Part shown: positions 12,521-24,200 of the stretch, in pieces
How positions within the stretch are numbered: position 1 is the first letter of the stretch
Layout: each line of letters starts with the position of its first letter
From: Enoplolaimus lenunculus
Lineage: Eukaryota > Nematoda > Enoplea > Enoplida > Thoracostomopsidae
NCBI GenBank assembly: GCA_030248215.1
Contig: JASANG010003966.1
Span: forward strand, 186,001 to 250,000
Reading direction: 5' to 3'
Length of the DNA: 64,000 nucleotides
Program-made: the position numbers and the translations under genes
Notes under the pieces: model-generated
What the model was told of the DNA's origin: nothing
Database searches by the model: none
What the model saw: the letters and a program-made list of their open reading frames with translations, nothing else

Positions 12521-13881
12521 GTAAGTTCTACTGATGTATGTTTCGTAATCTGGAACCCCATAGCAATTTAACAAATAGAAACACCTATTTTATAAATATC
12601 GACGAGCTGAGTTCAACGGTATCACTTTTATGGCTGCATAACCAATTGTTCAAAAGTTATGTCTTTCGAACTTACAGTGCAAACACGCGCAGATTTGAAG
12701 ATGAAGTACCTGTACCAAGTTTATTCGTTGTACAAATTTGACAGGCGTTTGTACATGTTTTATATAGTAAGAAAGCTAAAATTTAAAGATTCGTAACTTT
12801 GAACCTAGGGCCCTGTGCAGTCCTAAAAAGTACCACTAAACTTAGCGCTTCGAAATCCATAAACTAAATTTTTTATTAAATTCCTAGGGATCCATATTTC
12901 GCACCTTTACCGTATATTTCACTAAGTATTACAGTACTGATTGCCTAGCGATAGATTTTCAACCAAAATCAACTGCAATCAAAGTCGCAATTCTTATGGA
13001 ACAACTTTGCAGCAACCAACGAACTGTTTAATGTACACCGAAGGAAATGATCAGATGGACATGCGCAAGCGGTTTTTTTGCCTTTGCTGACCAAAAAGAA
13101 CTTGGAACGAAAAATAATTGGGGCTCAAACCTTTTTACACCACTTCTAAAATTAAAGTTGTGTTTGCTATGCTTCGTAAAAATATAATGCAGTATAATTT
13201 TGCAAGCATCGGTGCGTGTACGTGTTTACGCAGTCGAGTGCGTGCAAATTTTGCATGGTTATTGTGGTGAGCACTTTTACCGGCGTCTACACAAAATTGT
13301 CCAACCGTGGTTCCCATACGTTAAAATTCTAAATCTACAGCGCTGGTTATTGTAGTCCTTCCTGAGTAACTCGGCTTAGCGGATTGCTTTCCTCCGTGGC
13401 TCTCGGCTTAGCGGATTGTTTTCCTCCGTGGCTCTCGGCTTAGAGGATTGTTTTCCTCCGTGGCTCTCCTCTTAGCGGATTGTTTTCCTCCGTGGCTGTC
13501 GGCTTAGCGGATTGTTTTCCTCCGTGGCTCTCGGCTTAGCGGATTGTTTTCCTCCGTGGCTCTCCTCTTAGCGGATTGTTTTCCTCCGTGGCTCTCGGCT
13601 TAGCGGATTGCTTTCCTCCGTGGCTCTCGGCTTAGCGAATTGTTTTCCTCCGTGGCTGCAATGTCTGTGTGGCAAACACAAACGATCGCAATCTATCGCC
13701 AGTTAGTAATAGGTGTTCAAACAAACGATTTTTATTTCAGAGTTATGGTCTTGCATTTGGCAAACGAACATCTCTATTAGGATCCGGAATTCCGGAAACC
13801 AACGGCGGACAACTGATGAAAGTTCGGAAATCAATCACAGGTTGGTTTGATCTTGTGATTTCGAAACTTGCACTGCAATAA
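12434..13881 (+). CDS. Candidate secreted amidated-peptide precursor (2 exons)
   Basis: Exon 1 (12,434-12,520) encodes 29 residues: a short basic start, then a hydrophobic core (AVFVVLLTLVV) and a polar end DSQSQDV, a classic secretory signal peptide. It stops at a perfect GTAAGT donor in phase 0. Exon 2 (13,741-13,881) follows a TTTTTATTTCAG acceptor, also phase 0, and opens with SYGLAFGKR, then about 37 residues with a second basic pair (KVRK), then TAA. An AATAAA overlaps the stop. The spliced product is 75 residues. GKR is the standard amidation plus dibasic cleavage signal, so a peptide ending in LAF-amide, possibly starting at the Gln of QDV as pyroglutamate, is predicted. An internal donor-like GGTTGGT after KSIT could lead to more exons. 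The family is not recognised; gene reality rests on splice framing and architecture only. Confidence 0.45.
13371..13656 (+). repeat. 32-bp minisatellite, about 9 copies
   Basis: The unit CGGCTTAGCGGATTGTTTTC plus CTCCGTGGCTCT repeats about nine times with few substitutions (TCCTC for TCGGC, GCTTT for GTTTT). It lies inside the intron of the candidate peptide gene, ending 84 bases before exon 2. The high identity indicates recent amplification. Confidence 0.95.
13741..13881 (+). CDS. Exon 2 of candidate peptide gene: SYGLAFGKR and tail
   Basis: 46 codons and a TAA in phase with exon 1. The acceptor has a strong pyrimidine tract. The polyadenylation hexamer AATAAA at 13,877-13,882 overlaps the stop codon. 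Confidence 0.42.
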   Translation, partial: SYGLAFGKRTSLLGSGIPETNGGQLMKVRKSITGWFDLVISKLALQ

Positions 13882-14216
13882 AATAGGTTGCTTGTTTTAT
13901 AGTTTTGTATGGCACAATTTGCAATTACTACTTCATGCAATCACAAATTTTGAAACATGACCGAACAGTTGTCAAAATGCAGGCATACCAAGGGACACGC
14001 TAATCTTATGCTCTTTAGCACTAGCAGTTATTACCTGTGTTGTCAGTAGTAGATAATGCTCTTTAGGCCAATAATTTGCAACTGAGTACATTCTGTGCAG
14101 GAATGAATATATTCCCAGCAAACGTTGCGTTTTGAGCTGACCCCACACTATTAAGTCGGTGTAAAATTTGCGTAAACGACGATTATACATGATACGAAGT
14201 CAAACAGTCACCTAGC

Positions 14217-14555
14217 TTAAATTTTATCGACCGTATCCCGAAATCCCATAATTCCAAAATGAAACCTTCGATTATATCCCGAAATCTCAAAATCGCAAAA
14301 TTCACCTTTGACCATATCCCGAAATCCCAAAATTCCCCATTCGATTAAATCCCAAAATACTAAAATTCTAAAATACCGCCTTCCACCATATCCTGGAACA
14401 GCCAAATTCCAAAATCCCACCTTCGACCATATCCCGAAATTTGAAAATCCCAAAATCCCGCACTCGATAATTTCCCGAAATCCCAAAACTCCAAATTCGA
14501 CCATATCCCGAAATTCCGAAATCCCGGAAATCCCACCTTCGACCATACCTCAAAT
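14217..14555. repeat. Degenerate tandem repeat (ATCCCGAAATCCCAAAAT)
   Basis: Imperfect units of roughly 25-32 bases built on TTCGACCATATCCCGAAATC and CCAAAATTCC run through the interval. They keep frames open on both strands (14,217-14,546 minus and 14,308-14,634 plus), giving Pro/Ser/Ile-rich and Gly-rich reads. These are repeat translations, not genes. Confidence 0.85.
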
Positions 14556-15449
14556 TCTTATGATGGCACGGTGGGTTTTTGAACGTCCGCGAGGTTTACA
14601 TGGGCCTGCGGCGCTATTTTTGTGTCAACTGTAACAAACATATTATGATATCGGGAATCTTGGAGATCTAGAGATCGGTTTACACCACTGACGTCCACAT
14701 AAACTATTATTTGTATTCAGGTTAAACACAAATAGTCCGCACGCCAGTGTTAGAAATTTCTAGATGCACTACTGCCAATATTCATATATCTCAGATCAAC
14801 AGTATCGATTTTAGCTCAAAATACTAGAGAATGGAAACATGGAACGCCGTAAATAATTAAATACGATGTTTCATATGTTAATTTTAGGCTTGTTTCCTAA
14901 ACGTGATTTGTGGCCGTATTAGAAGACAGTCGTTTTTACTAAAAACCGACAAAAAACTGCATGGAATCGGACACCAAAAACATATTTAGACTTCATTTTC
15001 ATTCAATTTTCTCGACATTGTGAGCTGTTTTAATGTATGCTTTAGTGGCAGCCACCATTAATTGTTCTCAAATTTTTTATTCTGAATATTGTTTTCAAAT
15101 GATAAATGAAAAAGAACCGTTACTGTTAAATCAATAGAAATGTAATATGTTCCGAAATATTTTGTTCCCACGCCCCCTCAAATGGTTTAAGCGCTCCTAG
15201 ATTTAGCATATACCTATAAGTCAAGTTAATTCGAATTAATATAGAATATCTTTACAAAACTTTAAATGTTTCCACTTAAGTATGCTTTCAGTACAGTTAG
15301 TTTTTAGTATGTAATGTAGACAGCATTTTCTAGTCATTTGGAAACCATTTTACATTCGTTTAACCCAATGGAATGTAACATTTCTAGCGACAAAGTTAAA
15401 AAACGGTGGCATTTATTGTGTATTATACTTTCAAAATAAACTAAACTGG

Positions 15450-15721
15450 AGTTAAAATAATGTTTAATTTGTTCATATTAGCAATTATCTGTAATGTGTT
15501 GTTAAATTATTTTGGTTTTATGCTTATTTTTTTCGAAATATCGGCCATTTTTCTCAAAATTGCGTCAAAAGATATACCTAAATCTGACAAACTGATAAAT
15601 TTTGTAAAACTATGTAAAATTTTACTACCGAATTTACCAGAACCTCCTAAATACGCTACCGTGGCCGGAGGCCGATTTTCTGCCGGAGACGGAGCCGAAA
15701 ATGGACTTCCGGTTGCACCCT
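15450..15721. mobile_element. hAT-like MITE, right half (TIR CCGGTTGCACCCTG)
   Basis: It ends with the family D-type terminus CCGGTTGCACCCTG at 15,721. The interior near 15,460-15,525 (TTTAATTTGTTCATATTAGC, AATTATCTGTAATGTGTTG) matches 25,392-25,446, which carries the opposite end of a related element. A left terminus is not clear here. Confidence 0.6.
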
Positions 15722-16280
15722 GATACATATAAACAGAAATACATTCTTAAAACCATCGAATAGGACCAGGCAAGGTCCCCTTGTCCCCCTTCTGGCTACG
15801 CACTTGGCGAAAATGGGTTGAGATTTCAGCCAATTTAATTGAAAATTTAACCAGATGCCAAAATTTTGAGTTGTAATATTCAAATGTCAGTTGAAATGTT
15901 CCAAGCAATTGCGTACAGCAGACACATATTTTAAATACGCATAGTAGCAGGAAAAAAAGTCGCAAAAATAGATCCTGACTTTTAGACCCCACGTACGGTG
16001 TAGCTGTACTTTTTAAAAATTTTAATGTGATCCGGCTCCCCCCGTCATTGGCCGTTACCGTTTATCGCCGAGCGGCATAGTACTCAAATTGCTCGTGTAT
16101 GACGCCGCACGGTGACGGACGGTGCCGCAAGACAAGTATGGCGCCACCCTTAAACCTATTCTGGCACTCTTCATTACTAATTATTGGATGCGGCGTGCGT
16201 TGCTAATCCTATTCAAACAAAAATCGAATACATAAAACAGAAAATATACAAGGCAACTGGTAACTTTGGCGGCCAATGTA
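15722..16280. other. Intergenic with a repeat-E end (16,035-16,155)
   Basis: The phrase GACGGACGGTGCCG followed by GGCGCCACCCTTA near 16,112-16,152 matches the family E element around 42,237-42,690. No gene is seen. Confidence 0.45.
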
Positions 16281-16286
16281 CATAAC

Positions 16287-16412
16287 AGGGCCGTTGCAAT
16301 AGTATAAGCATATTCCTAAGCCTATGCCTAAGCGTAGCCAAACCAAAAAATTGGTCTAAAGCTTAGGCTTATTCTATTGCAGTCCCGCAGAAAAACATCC
16401 GCTTGTGATCTT
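16287..16412. mobile_element. MITE family A, inverted copy
   Basis: Reads AACAGGGCCGTTGCAATAG at the left and ends GCAGTCCCGCAGAAAAACAT then CCGCTTGTGATC; this is the reverse orientation of the 11.2 and 17.7 kb copies, with CTAAGCC words between. Confidence 0.7.
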
Positions 16413-16934
16413 TACATGGAACACTTCGGCAATAAATAACGTAAGTGCGTTATTATAAAACCTTAAATTTTCACGGGCATGTAATAAGATATAAACCATT
16501 TTAACACACCTTAATAATGCTGTTTCGAATATCTCATATCTTTTTAACTGGCAATCATTGTTGACAGATAATAGTTTCAAATTAAATTTCGTTTTAATAT
16601 TAAATGTACCCGATCAATTGGACTATTTGGCTTTTAAAATTGCAAATTTTCAATTTTTGGATGGGAATTTTGGGGCGATTCTGCGTTCTTAAGTGCTGTT
16701 TTTAAACACAAAAAGGTTTATAATGTTGCCTAATGGATAGCATAAACCGTGAACTACCAATGTATGAGCAACATTAGGACTTTTATTTGCCAACAGCCCA
16801 AAGTATTCGAATTATTAGTTCCATTTACTGGACACATTTCCTAAAGATATCGGCTCGGCACATGTATTGCTTGTAAATACCTAAAGTTACATTACAATTG
16901 CGTTAACAGATTTGAATTTGTGACCCGAGTAAAG

Positions 16935-17065
16935 ATCACTGGTGGAATGTTTTTCTGTAGACCTGCAATGGAGTAAGCTTAAGCTATAGACTAATTTTTA
17001 GCACAGGAATAGGCATAGGTTCATGGATATGCTTAACTGGTGTTACGGTCGTGTTACATATACTG
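16935..17065. mobile_element. MITE family A, diverged copy
   Basis: AGATCACTGGTGGAATGTTT, ACCTGCAATGGAGTAAGC and a right end GTGTTACGGTCGTGTT follow the family order, with more substitutions than other copies. Confidence 0.6.
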
Positions 17066-17221
17066 GCCGAATTTGTGAACACCCGATTTAAAAAATTAAT
17101 TACAATAGTGAAATCGTTATTAATTATTTTCAATTAAGCTAGGGCCACAACTTGCCAACAGTTTGTGCTTACAAAATGACACCGAATTTGGCTGAAACGA
17201 ACTACAGAAGTTTGGGCTGAT

Positions 17222-17365
17222 CCTTCTTTAAGGTAATCTGTTGTCTCGCAAGACTGCAAAATATAGTAGAATTGGATTTTAGACTATTTTCTGCTTACGC
17301 TTAGGATTCACACTTACTTTTACGCTTAGGTTTTTGCTAAGGAATATGCTTATATTGGCTGAAGT
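17222..17365. mobile_element. MITE family A, diverged copy
   Basis: GCAAGACTGCAAAATATAG followed by CTTACGCTTAGG words and AGGAATATGCTTATATTGGC; the core is recognisable but the termini are lost. Confidence 0.45.
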
Positions 17366-17669
17366 TTTTTATGCTGATAGGTTGGAATGTTCGCGTATTA
17401 CCAGAAATGCCTTAACACGCTCTAAAACGTGAATTACTAAGTAAACAGTGCGTAGTGTTTAACAATGACTACGTGTATGCGCAACGCAGTATGAAAACTC
17501 CACAAGATGTGAGAGCCCCCTTAGGTTCGAGCGTCAAGCTCGTATACTTTCAGTGACTTCCGCGAACCTTTGTAACTACCTTGTTTATTCGTTTATGATG
17601 TTGGGGCTAAGAAAGACAACATGATTTTATAATTTCGTATGTTCCGTGTTCATGGGTTTGTATTAACCA

Positions 17670-17863
17670 ACCGACCCATGTAAAGATCAGGTGCGGAACG
17701 TTTTTCTGTGGGATTGAGCTCAAGCTTTAAACTAATTTTTTGTTTGGCTTAGGCTTAGGCTGAGGAATAAACTCATTCTTACGCTTAGTCTTAGGCTTAG
17801 ACTTACGCTTAGGCTTAGTAATAAGCTTATAATACTGTTCCGCCCCTGTTCTTTACATCGGCA
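17670..17863. mobile_element. MITE family A, best-preserved copy with flanking direct repeat
   Basis: The terminal inverted repeats extend through CCATGTAAAGATCAGG and GGCGGAAC (right end inverted: GATGTAAAGAACAGGGGCGG). A direct repeat GTATTAACCA lies on both sides (17,660-17,669 and 17,864-17,873), consistent with an 8-bp target duplication plus chance bases. The interior is CTTAGG words. There is no coding capacity. Confidence 0.8.
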
Positions 17864-18252
17864 GTATTAACCATACACCATTCAAAACTGATAATTCGTG
17901 TCAATAATTTGAGGTTCTGCAACAAAGCTTAATCTGGCTAATTCGCTAGAGTAACTATTTACGACCACGCATAGATCGAGTTTCTGAAACAGGAGAACGT
18001 TGAAGTTTACGTTTAAACTAATACCCATTAAATATTAGGAAACCTGATATATCAACTTCTTCATTTGGTTTGAATGTTTGATTTAGACGTCACAATTTTG
18101 TGTTTCATTTTATAAAATCCTTATATTTTTCATATAAACCTAATTATTTTGCCTGTTATGTAAATATGTCTCGCCTAATTTATTAAAATTTCAGCTATTC
18201 CTATGTATTGTTAATGTTAGGTGGTATATATTGAACGCAAAAATCAATCACT

Positions 18253-18263
18253 TTGCTTTTTAG
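18253..18263 (+). promoter_or_regulatory. Splice acceptor 49 nt ahead of start codon
   Basis: TTTGCTTTTTAG is a good acceptor 49 bases before the ATG at 18,313, in the same relative place as the one before the 12,434 exon. Confidence 0.45.
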
Positions 18264-18312
18264 CATCTCAAAATTTGAATTACTTGCAAATATTCGGTAT
18301 TAAACAGTAACC

Positions 18313-18393
18313 ATGAACAAAATCTTAAAGTCGTGCACTATTGCACTATTGGTTGCATTCGCTTTGTTTGCAGCAACAGATGCTCAAGATATT
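18313..18393 (+). CDS. Orphan signal-peptide exon, paralogue-like to 12,434 exon
   Basis: 27 codons: MNKILKSC, a hydrophobic core (ALLVAFALFAA), then TDAQDI, ending at a perfect GTAAGT donor in phase 0. The layout (acceptor about 50 bases upstream, basic start, ending QD plus an aliphatic residue, phase-0 GTAAGT) mirrors the exon at 12,434. This suggests a tandem family of short secreted precursors. A second exon was not identified downstream. It may lie beyond the MITEs or minisatellite, or the copy may be dead. The direct start of a longer secreted protein is also possible. Confidence 0.42.
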
Positions 18394-18437
18394 GTAAGTT
18401 TCACAATTCAACAATTGCTGGAAGGTTGGTCCAATGA

Positions 18438-18585
18438 ATATAACAGGGCCGTAACAATAGAATATGCATATTACTAAGTCTAAGCTTTGGAGTAAAAATG
18501 AGCTTATACCAACGAATAAGCCTAAACAAAAAAATTAGTCTAGAGGTGTCGGTTATACTATTACAGTTCCGTGGTAAAACGATAT
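18438..18585. mobile_element. MITE family A, inverted copy
   Basis: Begins ATAACAGGGCCGTAACAATAG and ends CTATTACAGTTCCGTGGTAA, with CTAAG words between. It lies 45 bases after the orphan signal-peptide exon. Confidence 0.7.
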
Positions 18586-19480
18586 ATGAGATGAACGTTC
18601 GATGCCAATAGAGGTAAAATATCGTAGCCGCAGTCGAAGGTCAACAAATGTAGTTGAAACCGGAGTTAAAAGTGTAGAAGATTGGACGGTTAGAATCCCA
18701 TTGAAACGGCAAATTTTAGCAAAGCATCGTTGGAATGTTGTCAAATTTAATAGTTTTTGATAAGAAAAGATTTTGAATCCCAATGAGGAACCCTCGGACG
18801 TTGAAAATGAAGATTTTCAAAAGTCCAGTTTGGGTGCGAAATGATCAGTGGAGGTCAGAAGTAGCTCAAATATGCAAAGATTTTCAAAATCGGGCTTTTC
18901 TGGGCGAACGCCAGCTGGGGTTGGAGATATTGGAAACAACCCGGATTTGCTACAATTACGACGTGGTATTTTGAAATTTTGAACAGTTGACACAATTTAT
19001 TAGTTCGACTTGTGAGCACAGGTTCTTTGCTATTTATTGATATTTTAATATTATTTGCGTCAAAGACACAAAAATTTGGAATAATGGTTGCAACCGTGGC
19101 ATATTTTTTACGTATTTGGCTAGAAAACGCATTGTGAGCTTCAAATTAACCATTTTCATAGCAAAATTTTATATAAGCCAGGGTCGGTGGGAAATAAATC
19201 CCACTATACCTTCTGAATCCGGCACTGGTAACTAATTGTACCATCGATACGTCAAACGTACGTTTACAGTACAGCTCCGCAAAAAATGGTATCGCTAAGC
19301 ACCATGAAGTGTTTGCCATTTTAGCCCATCGGTCTTGCGTTCGGTAAGCGAGATCACATGATGAGACCACACGTTGCAGCACCCAGCGATGTAAAAACAG
19401 CAGGAAATCGAAATAAAGGTAAATCGCTGTGTGTACCATAAAATTTATTAACGATCCAACAGTTAGCTAATGTACAGGCC
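18586..19480. other. Intergenic or intron, no exon supported
   Basis: Open frames at 18,783-18,974 and 19,146-19,439 were examined as possible continuations of the 18,313 exon; neither gives a convincing acceptor, phase and motif together. Confidence 0.35.
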
Positions 19481-19484
19481 TCGG

Positions 19485-19602
19485 CCGTAAACATTAATAT
19501 AACCATATTCCTAAGCCTAAGCATAAGCAGAAAAGTTTGTCCAAAGCTTAAGCATACTTTATTGCATTCCCCCAGAAAAACGTTCCACCCCTGATTTTTC
19601 CC
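19485..19602. mobile_element. MITE family A, inverted copy
   Basis: GGCCGTAAACATTAATATAA, CCTAAGCC words, then CCCCCAGAAAAACGTTCCAC with CCCTGAT at the right end give the inverted family order. Confidence 0.65.
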
Positions 19603-21250
19603 TGAATCCAAAAGTGTAACACTATGGTGTCCACAACTAATTGCATATGATACCTCTAGTAGCAGGTCAGGTGATTCGATCGCTAGATGTTTAAATCTCT
19701 CTGAAACTGTCGCACAGTACTTGGTTGATTTAGCGGGGACTACACCCGACGACTTCCCTTGACTCAGTGTCTAAGTAATATTCACGCAAGATTAGGGGTG
19801 GCTGTGTTGTCAGAGGATTCCGATAGAAAAACATAGGGGTATCAATGCCACACCTAAAACCGACCAAAAACTAAAGTGCAAAGTTAGAAATTTAAAGCAT
19901 TTAAGCGTACAAATCTACTGGCTTCTCGGTCGCATCTCTGCCTCTCAGCTGGAATGCTTGCACTTGGTTGCCTGAAGGTCCCATGCAGGACCGGGCCAAA
20001 ACCAAAATGTTGTATCATGGTTTAATAATAAGAGTCCGGTTGGCATCTCGCTCGCTTCGCTCAAGAGGTTTGGTTCACGATTGCATATGCTTTCCAAGAT
20101 AGCTGCTTCTGTGGGTCAGCCGGACATTGAAGCTTGATGCGCCGGTACGAGGTTCTCTCACGTTGACTCACGTATTGCATATTTTTTCGCTACGTACGGG
20201 TACGAAATGTAATTGATAAACACTTTGTATTGTATAATTTATTGCAAATGTTCAAGTTATTTTTCTGGTTAATTTCGATATTTTATACATGTTCTCACCG
20301 TATTAAACCACGTTTTGCTTTTAGCGAATTATGACAGAAATGGCTATGTGAAACCGCCAGGAGCACCTTGAAGAGCTATGATTCTACATTGAAAAAAGTG
20401 CCTCATTGAATGCGTTTGATGTTTGAGCTATATGTCGAAGTGTGAACTTGGATTTATTAAGCTATGATATATAAATATATATTTAAATTTATATATTTAT
20501 TTAAATTATATATATATTTATATAAATTATATAGAGCAACAAATATATAAACATAAATTTGTTGATTTGTCGGCAACACTAGCGTCGCCATTGAACTTTC
20601 CCCTCTAATATGTAAAAAGTGTCCTCGAAAGTTATAGAAATATAAGTTTAACTGATCAACTTCATCCGTGGATAGTTTCTTACAAACATTACAAAATCAT
20701 TAATTTAATTAACCAATTTATTTTCAACCCTTTCCAACACACAGTATCAAATGCGATATACTATAAAAAGTGTATTTACTCACAAGCAAGGTTAAACAAT
20801 CATCTCTGCTGGTGTGTTTAAAGAGAAACTCTTGCCTCCCAAAAAACAACAATTATTTTGGTGTATTCAGTATTACCATCATTTAAATACCAGACATAGA
20901 TATAATTTATGGCTACGATAAGCACCATCGACACGTGCGAGATTTTACAGCGAGAACTTACTTTTGCAACTTGCACGAAGTCCATGCAGCTGCAAGTATT
21001 TGGAAGAGCACATCACTTTCATTCTGAATCTTGACAAGAATGTATACAAATAGTTAGCAAACAGCCGCAATAAAAGTGTGATATTTTAATTAATTGAAGC
21101 TTCTTGAATTTGTTCAAAAATTTTTAATTAATTCCAATTGCGCTCATTAACACAGTTTCCGATTGACCAATCAAAATGCTAGTGCAAGAAATTCGTCCAA
21201 TGTATAGCACAGGGGCTTCCAGTTTTCCACGGTGGAAAACTTATAACCAG
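19603..21250. other. Gene-free, with AT microsatellite at 20,465-20,540
   Basis: 20,465-20,540 is an ATAT/TTTA-rich simple repeat. The remainder has no supported exon. An acceptor-like TTTTGCTTTTAG at 20,314-20,325 leads into only a 9-codon frame. Confidence 0.5.
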
Positions 21251-21279
21251 GAGTGCAGCGCAGCCACTCCTGTATGACG

Positions 21280-24200
21280 GCTAAATTTTCCGCAGATTTG
21301 GTAGGAAAATTATTAATGCCTAGATTTTACCCTGGGTTGGTAGGGAAATCCGAAGCATGGGTTTTGGTTGGAAAACGGGAAAAGTGGAAAATTCTAATGC
21401 CTAGATTTTCCCCTGGGTTGGTAGGGAAAATCTGAAGCATAGGTTTTGGTTGGAAAACGGGAAAAGTGTAAAATTCTAATGCCTAGATTTTTTCCCTGGG
21501 TTGGTAGGGAAATCTGAAGCATGGGTTTTGGTTGGAAAACGGGAAAAGTGGAAAATTCGAATGCCTAGATTTTCCCCTGGGTTGGTGGGGAAAATCTGAA
21601 GCATAGGTTTTGGTTAGAAAACGGGAAAAGTGGAAAATTCTAATGCCTAGATTTTTATTCTGGGTTGGTAGGGAAAATCTGAAGCACAGGTTTTGGTTGG
21701 AAAGCGGGAAAAGTGGAAAATTCTAATGCCTAGATTTTTACCCTGGGTTGGTAGGGAAAATCTGAAGCACAGGTTTTGGTTGGAAAACAGGAAAAGTGGA
21801 AAATTGAAATGCCTAGATATTTTCTTGGTTAGTAAGAGAAATCTGAAGCGATGGTTGGAAAACGGGAAAAGTGGAAAAGTGGAAAATTCAAGCGTAGGAC
21901 ATAGGTTTTGGTTGGAAAACGGGAAAAGTGGAAAATTCTAATGCCTAGATTTTTCCCCTGGGTTGGTAAGGAAAATCTGAAGCATAGGTTTTGGTTGGAA
22001 AACGGGAAAAGTGGAAAATTCTAATGCCTGGATTTTTTCGCTGGGTTGGTAGGGAAAATCTGAAACAGGTTTTGATTGGAAAACGGGAAAAGTGGAAAAT
22101 TCCAATGCCTAGATCTTTTATCTTGGGTTGGTAGGGAAAACGTGAAGTAAAGGTTTCGGTTGGAAAACGGGAAAAGTGGAAAATTCTAATGCCAAGATTT
22201 TTTCGCTGGGTTGGTAGGGAAAAGCTGAAGCAAAGGTTTCGGTTGGAAAACGGGAAAAGTGGAAAATTCAAGTGTAAGGCATAGGTTGTGGTTGGAAAAC
22301 GGGTAAAGTGGAAAATTCCAATGCCTAGATTTTTATCTTGGGTTGGTAGGGAAAACCTGAAGCAAAGGTTTTGGTTGGAAAACGGGAAAAGTGGAAAATT
22401 TTAATGCTTAAATTTTTACCTTTGGGTTGGTAAGGAAAATCTGAAGCATAGGTTTTGGTTGGAAAACGGGAAAAGTGGAAAATTTTAATGCCTAAATTTT
22501 TACCTTTGGGTTGGTAGGGAAAATCTGAAGTATAGATTTTGGTTGAAAAACGGGAAAAGTGGAAAATTTAAAGACCTAGATTTAGTTTAGGTTGGTAGGG
22601 AAAATCTGAAGCATAGGTTTTGGTTGGAAAACGGGAAAAGTGGAAAATTTAAAGGCCTAGATTTACCTTAGGTTGGTAGAGAAAATCTGAAGCATAGGTT
22701 TTGGTTGGAAAACGGGAAAAGTGGAAAATTCCAATGCCTAGATTTTTATCTTGGGTTGGTAGGGAAAACCTGAAGCAAAGGTTTTGGTTGGAAAACGGGA
22801 AAAGTGGAAAATTTTAATGCCAAAATTTTTACCTTTGGGTTGGTAGGGAAAATCTGAAGCATAGGTTTTGATTGGAAAACGGGAAAAGTGGAAAATTTTA
22901 ATGCTTAGATTTACCCTGGCTTGGTAGGGAAAATCTGAAGTATAGATTTTGGTTGGAAAACGGGAAAAGTGGAAAATTTAAAGGCTTAGATTTACCTTAG
23001 GTTGGTAGGGAAAATATGAAGCATAGGTTTTGGTTGGAAAATGGGAAAAGTGGAAAATTTAAAGGCCGAGATTTACCTTAGGTTGGTAGGTAAAATCTGA
23101 AGCATAGGTTTCGGTTGGAAAACGGGAAAAGCAGAAAATTCCAATGCCTAGATTTTTATCTTGGGTTGGTAGGGAAAGCCTGAAGCAAAGGTTTTGGTTG
23201 GAAAACGGGAAAAGTGGAAAATTCAAGTGTAAGGCATAGGTTGTGGTTGGAAAACGGGTAAAGTGGAAAATTCCAATGCCTAGATTTTTATCTTGGGTTG
23301 GTAGGGAAAACCTGAAGCAAAGGTTTTGGTTGGAAAACGGGAAAAGTGGAAAATTTTAATGCTTAAATTTTTACCTTTGGGTTGGTAAGGAAAATCTGAA
23401 GCATAGCTTTTGGTTGGAAAACGGGAAAAGTGGAAAATTTTAATGCCTAAATTTTTACCTTTGGGTTGGTAGGGAAAATCTGAAGTATAGATTTTGGTTG
23501 AAAAACGGGAAAAGTGGAAAATTTAAAGACCTAGATTTAGTTTAGGTTGGTAGGGAAAATCTGAAGCATAGGTTTTGGTTGGAAAACGGGAAAAGTGGAA
23601 AATTTAAAGGCCTAGATTTACCTTAGGTTGGTAGAGAAAATCTGAAGCATAGGTTTTGGTTGGAAAACGGGAAAAGTGGAAAATTCCAATGCCTAGATTT
23701 TTATCTTGGGTTGGTAGGGAAAACCTGAAGCAAAGGTTTTGGTTGGAAAACGGGAAAAGTGGAAAATTTTAATGCCAAAATTTTTACCTTTGGGTTGGTA
23801 GGGAAAATCTGAAGCATAGGTTTTGATTGGAAAACGGGAAAAGTGGAAAATTTTAATGCTTAGATTTACCCTGGCTTGGTAGGGAAAATCTGAAGTATAG
23901 ATTTTGGTTGGAAAACGGGAAAAGTGGAAAATTTAAAGGCTTAGATTTACCTTAGGTTGGTAGGGAAAATATGAAGCATAGGTTTTGGTTGGAAAATGGG
24001 AAAAGTGGAAAATTTAAAGGCCGAGATTTACCTTAGGTTGGTAGGGAAAATCTGAAGCATAGGTTTCGGTTGGAAAACGGGAAAAGCGGAAAATTCCAAT
24101 GCCTAGATTTTTATCTTGGGTTGGTAGGGAAAGCCTGAAGCAAAGGTTTTGGTTGGAAAACGGGAAAAGTGGAAAATTCCAATGCCAAAATTTTTACCTT

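Noticed and set aside
14217-14634. Overlapping frames rich in Gly/Phe (minus) and Pro/Ser/Ile (plus)
   Set aside because: Produced by the degenerate ATCCCGAAATCCC tandem repeat.
18783-18974. Possible second exon for the 18,313 signal-peptide exon (RAFLGERQL resembles the AFGKR region)
   Set aside because: No good acceptor in phase 0, no true amidation or dibasic site, and the resemblance is too short to trust.
20314-20355. Acceptor-like TTTTGCTTTTAG with nine codons as exon 2 of the 18,313 gene
   Set aside because: The encoded end is too short and featureless; nothing links it to the exon beyond a chance acceptor.
21253-22271. Open frames of 60-108 codons on both strands in the minisatellite
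   Set aside because: They are translations of the ~81-bp repeat unit, whose length preserves frame.
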